This document shows positions 1 to 7,400 of a stretch of 24,118 nucleotides of DNA, in pieces. Within the stretch, counting starts at the first letter, position 1; each line of letters begins with the position of its first letter. The stretch is from Deltaproteobacteria bacterium (GTDB lineage: Bacteria > Desulfobacterota > DSM-4660 > Desulfatiglandales > HGW-15): positions 4,156,805 through 4,180,922 of the forward strand of contig CP070840.1 of NCBI GenBank assembly GCA_020342025.1, given 5' to 3'. The notes under the pieces were generated by a model. It made no database searches, was not told the origin of the DNA, and saw only the letters and a program-made list of their open reading frames with translations. The translations under genes were made by a program, and so were the position numbers.

Positions 1-150
1 CCATAGCCTTGGCGACGGCGCGTCTGCGGCTAAGAATTATTGGGGTGTTCTCTGTGCGCTCTGCGGTCTCTAGCGACCCCGTGCACGGCTGAGGGGGAGC
101 GGGCGAGAGAAAAAGTTGTGACATTCATTTTGCTAGCAAAGCTCTACTAT
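1..150. repeat. Degenerate intergenic repeat-like leader
   Basis: No open frame of interest is seen here. The stretch around 7-75 holds short GC-rich phrases such as CTTGGCGACG and CTCTGTGCGCTCTGCGG, which resemble the degenerate 'ctctgtgctctctgcggt' intergenic sequences common in deltaproteobacterial genomes. Only one copy lies in the window, so the repeat call rests on recall of that sequence style and not on an internal comparison. Whatever gene lies upstream of base 1 is not visible. Confidence 0.25.
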
Positions 151-151
151 A

Positions 152-174
152 CCACCAGCACAGCTGGTGGGTTT
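152..174 (+). terminator. Terminator-like hairpin upstream of the aldolase gene
   Basis: CCACCAGC (152-159) and GCTGGTGG (163-170) form a perfect 8-bp stem with a 3-nt ACA loop, followed by GTTTT. It lies 52 nt before the aldolase ATG. It could end an upstream transcript, act as a leader attenuator, or be a leftover hairpin from an IS200/IS605-type element end, which has a similar look. No transposase is nearby. Confidence 0.45.
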
Positions 175-226
175 TGAAACGACTAAGCAGATAAAAAAAC
201 ATTTATATGCCTGAGGAGTAAGACCC

Positions 227-1114
227 ATGCCTACTTCCATTTCCGGTATTTTTCCGGCCCTAACCACGCCTTTTGAAAAGGGAGATCTCTCGGTATCGCA
301 ACTGAAATCAAATATAGAGAAGTTTGAAAGGATGAAGCTCTCCGGTTATCTTGTCTTGGGTTCTACCGGAGAGAGTGTTTTGATGAATGATCGCGAGCGT
401 ATCAAAGCAGTAGAGACGGTTCGGGCGAGCGCTTCAGAGGGCAAGACGATCATCGCTGGAACCGGGATGCAGTCCACCCGTGCGACCATTGAGTTTACAA
501 ACCTGGCAGCCGGTGCTGGGGCTGATTATGGCCTGGTGGTGACTCCCTTCTATTTTAAAAGGCAGATGACCGCTGAGAATCTGGAAAATTACTACCGTGA
601 AGTGGCTGAAAAATCTGTAATCCCTGTGCTCATGTATAATGTCCCCAAATTCACTGGCCTCGATTTGCCGTTAAACGCCATTCTATCCCTAGCCGATCAC
701 CCAAATATTGCTGGTCTCAAAGAATCTTCAGGTAATATGGCTCTGATGGGTGAATTGATTAAGCATTGCCCTGAGGATTTCGTTATATTCCAGGGAACGG
801 GTTCGCTTCTGTTCACATCTCTGATGCTTGGCGCACGGGGAGGTATATTGGCACTCTCCAACATGGCACCGGCTGAAACGGTTGAGATTTTTGAAATGGT
901 CAATGCTGGGCAACTGGAGAAGGCGAGGGAGATCCAAATGAGGCTCATCACTCTGAATGAAAGGGTGGTCAATTCCTATGGGGTGCCCGGGATTAAATGT
1001 GCCATGGATCTGCTCGGATATTTTGGGGGCCATCCGCGTCCCCCCCTTCAACCAGTGCCCCAAGAGATAAAGGATTCCATTGGCCAGCTGCTTAAGGACG
1101 CCAGCCTATTGTGA
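227..1114 (+). CDS. DHDPS/NAL-superfamily class I aldolase, HOGA-like
   Basis: This is a 295-residue TIM-barrel aldolase of the dihydrodipicolinate synthase/N-acetylneuraminate lyase superfamily, close to the usual family length. The GSTGE substrate-loop motif is at residues 45-49, the catalytic Tyr in MYNVP is Tyr137, and the Schiff-base Lys in GLKES is Lys165. True DapA enzymes carry an Arg shortly after that Tyr (YNVPxRTG) to bind the second carboxylate; here the position is Phe142. The pieces TGLDLP, HPNIAGLK and GVPGIKxxMDxxGYFGG recall mitochondrial HOGA1, so a 4-hydroxy-2-oxoglutarate or other 2-keto-acid aldolase is more likely than lysine synthesis. The start is supported by GAGGAG at 212-217. 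It stands alone, with no dapB or hydroxyproline genes beside it. Family certain, substrate uncertain. Confidence 0.88.
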   Translation: MPTSISGIFPALTTPFEKGDLSVSQLKSNIEKFERMKLSGYLVLGSTGESVLMNDRERIKAVETVRASASEGKTIIAGTGMQSTRATIEFTNLAAGAGADYGLVVTPFYFKRQMTAENLENYYREVAEKSVIPVLMYNVPKFTGLDLPLNAILSLADHPNIAGLKESSGNMALMGELIKHCPEDFVIFQGTGSLLFTSLMLGARGGILALSNMAPAETVEIFEMVNAGQLEKAREIQMRLITLNERVVNSYGVPGIKCAMDLLGYFGGHPRPPLQPVPQEIKDSIGQLLKDASLL

Positions 1115-1118
1115 GTCT

Positions 1119-1138
1119 GGGGTGAAGCCCCCTTCTTC
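1119..1138 (+). terminator. Weak hairpin just after the aldolase gene
   Basis: GGGG (1119-1122), a TGAAG loop and CCCCC (1128-1132) are followed by the pyrimidine run TTCTTCT, five bases after the stop codon. The stem is short, so termination here is plausible but not firm. Confidence 0.3.
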
Positions 1139-1191
1139 TAATTCTCTCGATTGGGAAAGTCCTTTTGTGTTATATTTGAACAGGTGAAACT

Positions 1192-1211
1192 CCCCGCGCC
1201 AAGGCGCGGGG
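1192..1211. repeat. GC-rich palindromic hairpin (REP-like)
   Basis: CCCCGCGCC (1192-1200) and GGCGCGGGG (1203-1211) form a perfect 9-bp inverted repeat separated by only AA. No T-run follows, so it is not a standard rho-independent terminator. Its 'ctCCCCGC...GCGGGGcat' setting resembles short REP-like hairpins scattered in deltaproteobacterial intergenic DNA. It lies in the 212-nt gap between the aldolase gene and the protease gene and could stabilise or attenuate the transcript. Confidence 0.5.
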
Positions 1212-1326
1212 CATCCGTGCGAAGGCGAGTGAACATTTTGACGGGGGAGCCGAATCTGGGCTCCAATCAGACTACAGCTTGAACAATGGCTTTGCGAGGG
1301 TGATACCTCCGGTCAGAGTTGCATTT

Positions 1327-2148
1327 ATGAATATGAACAGGAAAAGAACGAGCCTCTGTATTTTCTTGTCTTTGTTCCTTTTGCCTTTTCTCTTCCCTCT
1401 TGAATTGCGATCTGAGTTCTATGGCTATGTGGATAAAGATGGAAACCGTTACTTTGTGGATAGCATCGACAAGATACCCTTAGAATACAGGGAGGGTGTT
1501 AAGGCGTATAGGGAAAAGTATGACGATCTCCCTGAAGAGCAAAGATCGATTATGCTGGAAAATGACCGCAGAGAACTGGAAAAGAGACGAGAAGAAGAGA
1601 ATAGGAAATACGAGGAATGGCAGCGGGCCCAAAAGGCGTGGGAGCTGGAACTCGAGAAACAGGAGATCATGCGTGAATTGGAATGGGAGCTGAAACAGAA
1701 AAAATGGGAAAGAGAACGAACGGAAACCAGGCTCAAGCGCAAAGGGGTGCAAAAAGTCACTATAGTGGGTAACCCGGTGGTGGGAAATGCGGTATTGGTG
1801 CCTGTCATATTGGGATATCAAGGGAAGAAAATTGAAACTCGGCTCATGTTGGATACAGGGGCTTCCATGATCGCCTTGCACCTGGAGATCGCAAGGGAAC
1901 TAGACATAGATTTACGACGTTTCAAGAGGATTAGGCCTCAGGTTGCGGGAGGGAAATCAATCAATGCTTATGTGGGAAAACTGGATTACGTGGAAGCAGG
2001 TCCAATAAAGAAGGATGACATATATGTGAGCATCATTGAGCATCAAGGTCCTCCTGTCCCTTTCAAGGGTCTGCTCGGCATGAACTTCTTACGGGGGCTT
2101 GAATATCACATAGACTTCGAAAACCAGGTCATAAACTGGAATCCATGA
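1327..2148 (+). CDS. Exported retropepsin-like aspartic protease with DUF4124-like N-terminus
   Basis: The 273-residue product starts with a signal peptide (basic MNMNRKR, then a long hydrophobic run to about residue 28). A DUF4124-like strand segment follows (YGYVDKDGNRYFVD, about 32-45). A highly charged Glu/Arg/Lys coiled coil spans about 60-145. The clan AA protease domain fills the rest: LDTGAS with Asp176 as the single catalytic Asp, and the later GLLGMNFL hydrophobic-Gly motif. One DTG per chain implies a homodimer, as in retropepsins. An upstream TTG at 1279 would add 16 residues before the signal peptide and is less likely; ATG 1333 is an alternative. It probably acts in the periplasm or at the envelope. 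The target is unknown. Spacing to its neighbours suggests a single-gene unit. Confidence 0.75.
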   Translation: MNMNRKRTSLCIFLSLFLLPFLFPLELRSEFYGYVDKDGNRYFVDSIDKIPLEYREGVKAYREKYDDLPEEQRSIMLENDRRELEKRREEENRKYEEWQRAQKAWELELEKQEIMRELEWELKQKKWERERTETRLKRKGVQKVTIVGNPVVGNAVLVPVILGYQGKKIETRLMLDTGASMIALHLEIARELDIDLRRFKRIRPQVAGGKSINAYVGKLDYVEAGPIKKDDIYVSIIEHQGPPVPFKGLLGMNFLRGLEYHIDFENQVINWNP

Positions 2149-2181
2149 ACATGGCCGCACCCAGCCTCCTCAAGTCGCCCC

Positions 2182-2302
2182 GGAGTAATGGAAAACCGGG
2201 GTTGTGCTTTCGTTCTTCTAGAACAGAACGCAGAACAGCCCCGAAAATCCAAATATCTCTTTTCGAACTCTCCAGACCAATATTCCAGCACTCCATTACT
2301 CC
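2182..2302 (-). repeat. GGARTANT octamer inverted-array repeat, copy A
   Basis: Read on the minus strand, four 8-nt units follow each other without gaps: GGAGTAAT (2302-2295), GGAGTGCT (2294-2287), GGAATATT (2286-2279) and GGTCTGGA (2278-2271). At the other end the plus strand has GGAGTAATGGA (2182-2192), a perfect 11-bp inverted match to 2292-2302. About 80 nt of non-coding spacer separates the arms. The same unit and layout recur at 13816-13894 and 18079-18182, so this is a dispersed family. It fills most of the gap before the small Cys/His gene. The 61-codon minus-strand frame across it is an artefact of the repeat. Confidence 0.7.
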
Positions 2303-2328
2303 ATGATCTTTAATGTAGGGGGATTACA

Positions 2329-2520
2329 ATGACTGAAGCCAAAACCAGTTTGCTCAAGAGACTTATGGCTAGAACTTGTCACTACTGCCCGATTTGCATT
2401 TACGGAAGGAAGTATCCGGACTCCATGGTTGGCAAGATCTTGCACCATAAATCTCACGCTGATCGCTGCCCTTTTTGGAAAGCGGAAAAAGAGATGTACG
2501 CCAGTCAGGTCTCACCATGA
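2329..2520 (+). CDS. Small Cys/His-rich protein, possible metal-binding
   Basis: This 63-residue protein is preceded by a purine-rich AGGGGGAT ribosome site. Cysteines at 17, 20 and 23 form CxxCxxC, followed by His39, His40 and His43 and then Cys47, a set that could bind zinc or an iron-sulfur cluster. The rest is basic, with no signal peptide or membrane segment. Its TGA overlaps the ATG of the haloalkane dehalogenase gene (ATGA, 2517-2520), so the two are probably translationally coupled and co-transcribed. I do not recognise a named family. A role linked to the dehalogenase is an inference from the overlap alone. Confidence 0.7.
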   Translation: MTEAKTSLLKRLMARTCHYCPICIYGRKYPDSMVGKILHHKSHADRCPFWKAEKEMYASQVSP

Positions 2521-3413
2521 CAGAGGTCCTCAGAACACTGGACGAATGTTTTGCCCACCTTCCTGATTATCCCTTCTCACCCCATTATGTGAAAGACCTT
2601 GAGGGGTACCCGGGCCTGCGCATGCACTACCTGGACGAGGGGCCTATGGACGCCGACCAGGTCTTCCTTTGCCTCCATGGTGAACCCACGTGGAGCTACC
2701 TTTATCGCAAGATGATCCCTGTGTTCACGGCAGCAGGACATCGGGCCGTAGCGCCTGACCTGTTCGGGTTTGGTCGCTCTGATAAGCCCCGAGAGGATGC
2801 AGGGTACACTTTTCACTTCCATCGCGGAGCGCTCATGGCATTCATCGAGCGCCTTGACCTGACCCACATCACCCTCGTCTGTCAGGACTGGGGTGGAATT
2901 CTCGGGCTCACCTTGCCCATGGACATGCCTGGAAGGTTCAGCCGTTTTCTCGTGATGAACACGGGACTGGGTACAGGGGACGTTCCTCTTTCCGAGGGGT
3001 TTCTTGCCTGGCGGAAATTTGCAAATGCGCATCCTGACTTGGAGATAGGCGGTCTCATGGCAAGGGCATGTCCCCATCTATCAGCTGAAGAATGCGCGGC
3101 ATATGAGGCCCCTTTTCCAGATGCTAGCTATAAAGCGGGTGTGCGCAGCTTCCCTAATCTCGTCCCTGACCGTCCGGATGCGCCAGGCGCACAGCTGTCG
3201 CGGCGCGCTCGTGACTGGTTACGTGAGAAATGGTCTGGTGAGACATTCATGGCCATAGGGATGAAGGACCCGGTTTTGGGCGCACCGGTGATGCGCAGGC
3301 TGTGCAAGATCATTCGTGGTTGTCCTGAGCCCTTCGAAATCCAGGAGGCTGGTCACTTCGTCCAGGAATGGGGTGAAGAGGTGGCCAAGAAAGCCCTGGA
3401 GTCATTTAGGTGA
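2517..3413 (+). CDS. Haloalkane dehalogenase, DhlA-type (HLD-I subfamily)
   Basis: This is a 298-residue alpha/beta-hydrolase that cleaves carbon-halogen bonds of haloalkanes by hydrolysis through a covalent alkyl-enzyme ester. It keeps every landmark of Xanthobacter DhlA: HGEPTWSYLYRKM with oxyanion-side Glu56, CQDWGG with nucleophile Asp124 and halide-binding Trp125, a cap-domain Trp at 165, GMKD with acid Asp251, and AGHFVQEWG with base His280. The C-terminal third (TFMAIGMKD, GCPEP, AGHFVQE) looks almost the same as DhlA. A TTG at 2475 opens the frame earlier but lies inside the upstream gene; ATG 2517 gives an ATGA overlap and a family-like N-terminus. The protein is cytoplasmic with no signal peptide. 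Some HLD-like proteins act on other substrates, so the true substrate is open. Confidence 0.88.
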   Translation: MTEVLRTLDECFAHLPDYPFSPHYVKDLEGYPGLRMHYLDEGPMDADQVFLCLHGEPTWSYLYRKMIPVFTAAGHRAVAPDLFGFGRSDKPREDAGYTFHFHRGALMAFIERLDLTHITLVCQDWGGILGLTLPMDMPGRFSRFLVMNTGLGTGDVPLSEGFLAWRKFANAHPDLEIGGLMARACPHLSAEECAAYEAPFPDASYKAGVRSFPNLVPDRPDAPGAQLSRRARDWLREKWSGETFMAIGMKDPVLGAPVMRRLCKIIRGCPEPFEIQEAGHFVQEWGEEVAKKALESFR

Positions 3414-3700
3414 TCCCATCATTTCTATTCTCGTGTCGCGTCCCCAAAGTGCTTTGCATAAATAAGGCCGCCATAAGAGGTCATTGCGGGGAGCTCGCCC
3501 GCCACGCCATGAGGTTTAGGCTTTAGGTATTCTTAAAGTTGTCTTAGGGACCGGATACTAGTGCGCTGTACCATAAATTTCAATAGTAGAAGATTGTGTC
3601 TTCGCATCAATAAAGCGATGGCCCATTCCTTCAAGACGATAGGAATATATGGTACAGTGCACCAGGTATGGGACAGAAATCTTCATGGGCCTTGCATATG
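3414..3700. other. Intergenic stretch with a terminal-inverted-repeat element
   Basis: There is no credible gene between the dehalogenase stop and the promoter at 3703. The 65-codon plus-strand frame starting at 3561 has no ribosome site and no recognisable sequence. The one ordered structure is the inverted repeat at 3561-3662, listed separately. A short phrase at about 3480-3510 (GTCATTGCGGGGAGC) looks like a decayed version of the common GTCATTGCGAGGAGC intergenic repeat, but this is weak. Confidence 0.4.
3561..3662. repeat. 102-bp element with 15-bp terminal inverted repeats
   Basis: GTGCGCTGTACCATA (3561-3575) is matched in reverse complement by TATGGTACAGTGCAC (3648-3662), 14 of 15 positions. 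The 72-nt interior is AT-rich and has no obvious coding potential. The clean terminal repeats suggest a MITE-like element or the base stem of a structured RNA. I see no flanking target duplication, and only one copy is in the window. Confidence 0.45.
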
Positions 3701-3702
3701 GC

Positions 3703-3731
3703 TTGATCAAGGATTAATATTGATCTATATT
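3703..3731 (+). promoter_or_regulatory. Sigma-70-type promoter candidate for the STI1-like gene
   Basis: TTGATC (3703-3708) and TATATT (3726-3731) are separated by 17 bp, matching the consensus boxes at 4 of 6 and 5 of 6 positions. Transcription would start near 3738, about 70 nt upstream of the ATG at 3808, and the transcript would include the 18-bp palindrome at 3758-3775. Confidence 0.45.
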
Positions 3732-3757
3732 CGCTCAAGGCTCTTCGCCCTCGTCTA

Positions 3758-3775
3758 AACTTTGACGTCAAAGTT
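3758..3775. promoter_or_regulatory. Perfect 18-bp palindrome, candidate operator
   Basis: AACTTTGACGTCAAAGTT reads the same on both strands, centred on a TGACGTCA core. It sits about 20-38 nt downstream of the predicted start of transcription and 33 nt before the ATG at 3808. A dyad with no loop is more typical of a dimeric repressor site than of an RNA hairpin. No regulator gene lies beside it, so the cognate protein is unknown. Confidence 0.5.
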
Positions 3776-3807
3776 CGATAGCCATCTGTTATCAGGGGAG
3801 AACGGGA

Positions 3808-4263
3808 ATGAAACATTTAATTATCGGTCTTCTTTTTCTGCTTGGATTCTTTCTCGGCAGCGCACACGCGGGAGAAATCAAAGAGTTTGAACTAAAAGAT
3901 GGGAGTGTGATCTATGGAGAAATTGTCTCTTTCAGTGGCGGCACATTTACCCTGCGATCAAAGAGCTTCGGTACCGTCGAGATCGATGAATCCAAAATCC
4001 GGGCTATCCGGTCAAGGGTCCCTGTGGGGGGAAAGGGAGACCAGATTCAGCAGCTTCAGCAAAGGATTATGAGTGATGAAGAGGTGGTGCAAATGATCCT
4101 CTCCTTGCAGAATGACCCAGACGTTCAGAAGATTCTGCAAGATCCTGAAATCATGAAAGCGGTCAACTCGGGAGACATCAATGCCCTCCTTTCCAACCCC
4201 AAATTCATGAAGCTTCTAGAGAATCCCACGATTCAAGACATCAGAAAAAAAGTCACAGAGTAG
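3808..4263 (+). CDS. Exported small protein with STI1-like C-terminal region
   Basis: The 151-residue product begins with a clear signal peptide (MKH, a hydrophobic core and an AHA cleavage site at about residue 21). Residues 22-70 form a compact beta-rich segment (ELKDGSVIYGEIVSF, FGTVEIDESKI) that looks like an Sm/SH3-type barrel. Residues about 85-150 are helical, with repeated Asp-Pro and Asn-Pro turns (NDPDVQKILQDPEIMKAV, LLSNPKFMKLLENP), as in STI1/heat-shock chaperonin-binding repeats. AGGGGAGAACGGG gives a good ribosome site. This architecture suggests a periplasmic or envelope binding protein, but no reaction can be assigned. A promoter candidate and a palindrome lie upstream. Confidence 0.72.
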   Translation: MKHLIIGLLFLLGFFLGSAHAGEIKEFELKDGSVIYGEIVSFSGGTFTLRSKSFGTVEIDESKIRAIRSRVPVGGKGDQIQQLQQRIMSDEEVVQMILSLQNDPDVQKILQDPEIMKAVNSGDINALLSNPKFMKLLENPTIQDIRKKVTE

Positions 4264-4458
4264 TTTCGCTTCCCCCCTTCTCTATTTTCTCGTGACATGA
4301 TTTATGGACTTCACTCAAAATGAGGCATGGGGTGTTCCCCAAAGGCGATATCCCGTGACACATCAAATACCGACCTTTTTAGAACGTCCCCCCTTGCTTC
4401 CTCCTCGTGGAAGATCCCGCTTAGTGCCCAGGAAGGGTCTGCGGAGGGTGACAGGAAA

Positions 4459-7400
4459 ATGAAAATGCAGAAAAGAAAAACCATCGCTCAACAGGCCATA
4501 CGGATCAAAGGGGCCCGCCAGAATAACCTCAAGAACCTGGACCTTAGAATTCCCCTAAACCACTTCATTGTCGTCACGGGTGTCAGTGGTTCGGGGAAGT
4601 CATCCCTTGCCTTTGATACCCTCTACGCTGAGGGCCAGCGTCGCTATATTGAGACCTTCTCACCCTATGCGCGACAATTCATGGAGCGCATGGATAGGCC
4701 CCAAGTGGAGGCTATAGAGAATATCCCCCCCGCCATAGCCATCGACCGCAAAGACCCTGTGCGCACGTCCCGTTCCACGGTGGGCACCATGACCGAGCTT
4801 ACCGACTATGTAAAACTTCTCTACGCCCGTCTCGGGCAGCTCCATTGCCGCCAGTGCGGCATCCCCGTCATTCCAGAGACGCCCGAGCACGTTTGGAAAG
4901 CCCTAAAGGATTCCCCCAGAGGATCTGAGGTTATAATCACTTTCCCCATCTCCTTGAGAGCTGCCACCTATGAACAGTTGCGAAGGGAATTGGGAGGGAT
5001 GGGATTTACCCGTCTCTTCTTCGATGGCCAGATCAGTTTCCTGGATGGATGGGAACCGAAAAAGGGAGTTCAGGAACTCCAGATCATTGCAGACAGGATC
5101 TTATTACGACCTTCGGAGCGTAAGCGGATTATGGATTCCTTGGAACAGGGCTTTCGTTTCGGTAAGGGCAGACTGGACTTGTGGATTGGGCCCGCCCTCC
5201 ATCCCGCCCTAGGGCGGGACTCAGGAGAGGCCGGCGGGCCTATCCGGCATCTCGCCTTCAGCAGCAGGCTTGAGTGCGCCAAATGTGCTATTTCCTACAA
5301 TGCCCCACTGCCCAACCTCTTCTCTTTTAACAGCCCTGTAGGCGCCTGTGAGACCTGTCGTGGGTTTGGAAGAACGATTGATATTGACCTGGATCTCATC
5401 ATTCCAAACCCTGCCCTGTCCCTTGAAGAGGGTGCCATCAGGCCCTTTGGAGGGCGTGACGACGACCGCATGGAATTCGATGATTTAATGGCCTTCTGTA
5501 GGCGCAGAAAGATCCCGACTAAGGTCCCTTTTCACCGCCTAAGAAAGTCCCACCAAAAGGAGATTATTGAGGGCACCAGAGATTATTACGGGGTTCGGGG
5601 GCTTTTTGAATGGCTCGAGACCAAGACCTATAAGATGCACGTACGGGTCTATCTATCCAGGTACCGAAGCTACGTGATTTGCCCGGATTGCGGAGGCACC
5701 CGATTCAAGGAGGAAGCACTCCTCTATCGGTTGGGAGGGCTCCACATCGGGCAGATCTATGCCATGAGTGTTGATGAGGCCACTGATTTTTTCAAGAACC
5801 TCTCCGTCCCTTCCGAAGACCTGGCCAGCCAAATGATCCTGGATGAGGTTCGCAGCAGACTTACTTACCTCCGTGAGGTGGGTTTGGAATATCTCACCTT
5901 GGACCGCCAATCCCGTACCCTTTCAGGAGGCGAGGTGCAGCGTGTTGCCCTCACCTCAGCCTTGGGTTCCTCCCTGGTCAACACCCTCTATATCCTTGAT
6001 GAGCCAAGTATAGGTCTTCACCCCCGGGACAATCATCGTCTCATCCGTATCTTGAAAGGCCTCAGGGACCTCAAGAACACCATCGTCGTGGTGGAACATG
6101 ATGCCGAGATTATTAGACAGAGCGATTTCATGTTGGATCTGGGCCCGGGGGCAGGAGAACGGGGCGGTCAAGTGACCTACTTTGGCCCCACATCACGTGT
6201 GAATGACTCCCTCACAGGTCGATACCTGAAGGGCAAAAAACGTATTCCTATGCCCAAAGAACGGCGTACGCCTGAAAAAAGCAAATGGCTCACCATCAGG
6301 GGGGCTGCAGAGCATAATCTAAAAGACATAAACGTGCAGATACCCCTTGGACTCTTTGTCTGCCTCACCGGTGTGTCCGGTTCAGGGAAGTCCACCATAG
6401 CCGAGGAGATTCTTTACAAGGGGCTGAAAAGGGCGAAAGGTGATTCCCAGGGCAAACCCGGGAACCACAGGGCCATCGAAGGCTTAGAACAGATTGATGA
6501 CGCTGTGCTGGTAGACCAGAGGCCCATTGGCCGCACACCCAGGGCCAATCCCTTAACCTATTCGAAAGCCCTGGATCCCATCCGCCGTTTACTGGCCAGC
6601 ACGGATGGGAGCAAGGCACGGGGTTTCGGGCCCGGTCATTTCTCCTTCAACGTGGCAGAGGGTCGTTGCGACACCTGCAAGGGCGAAGGTTTTGAAAAAG
6701 TGGAGATGCAATTCCTCTCAGACGTATTCATAACATGTCCCTCTTGCGGGGGTAAGCGCTTCAAGAAAGAGGTTTTAGATGTGGCCTATCATGGAAAGAA
6801 CATAGACGAAATCCTTTCCATGACCGTGGACCAGGCCATCTCCTTTTTTGAAGACCAGACCAAGGTGAAGGTGGCGCTTGCGCCACTCAGGGACGTGGGC
6901 CTAGGCTATATACGGCTCGGTCAGCCCATTAACACCCTTTCAGGAGGGGAGGCCCAGCGCCTGAAACTCTCCCGGTATCTAAGGACGGACAACGGTCGTC
7001 CCCAGCTCTTCATATTTGATGAACCCACCACCGGTCTGCACTTTGAGGATATAGAGAAACTCTTGACAGCCCTCCATAGGGTAGTCAAGCAGGGGAATAC
7101 GGTCCTGGTCATCGAGCACAACATGGACATTGTCAAGTCCGCAGACTGGGTCATCGACCTGGGTCCTGAAGGAGGCGATAGGGGTGGCCAGGTGGTGGTG
7201 ACCGGACCCCCAGAAAAAGTGGCCGCACACCGGGGCTCCCATACGGGCAAATTCTTAAAGAATTATCTCTCAGACCGGCGCCCGCGAAAGAAAGGCGAAG
7301 CTTCACCCAGCGTCCTCTCTAAGCCCCTCTCAGACAGGGCCTCCGCTATCACCATCAGAGGGGCCAAAGAGCACAATCTCAGAAACCTGAGCCTTTCCGT

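Noticed and set aside
4327..4458. A longer uvrA start at ATG 4327
   Set aside because: The extra 44 residues have no UvrA likeness, and a GGAGG site lies at the right distance before ATG 4459.
4264..4458. A LexA/SOS box upstream of uvrA
   Set aside because: I looked for CTGT-N8-ACAG and GAAC-N4-GTTC forms and found no convincing match.
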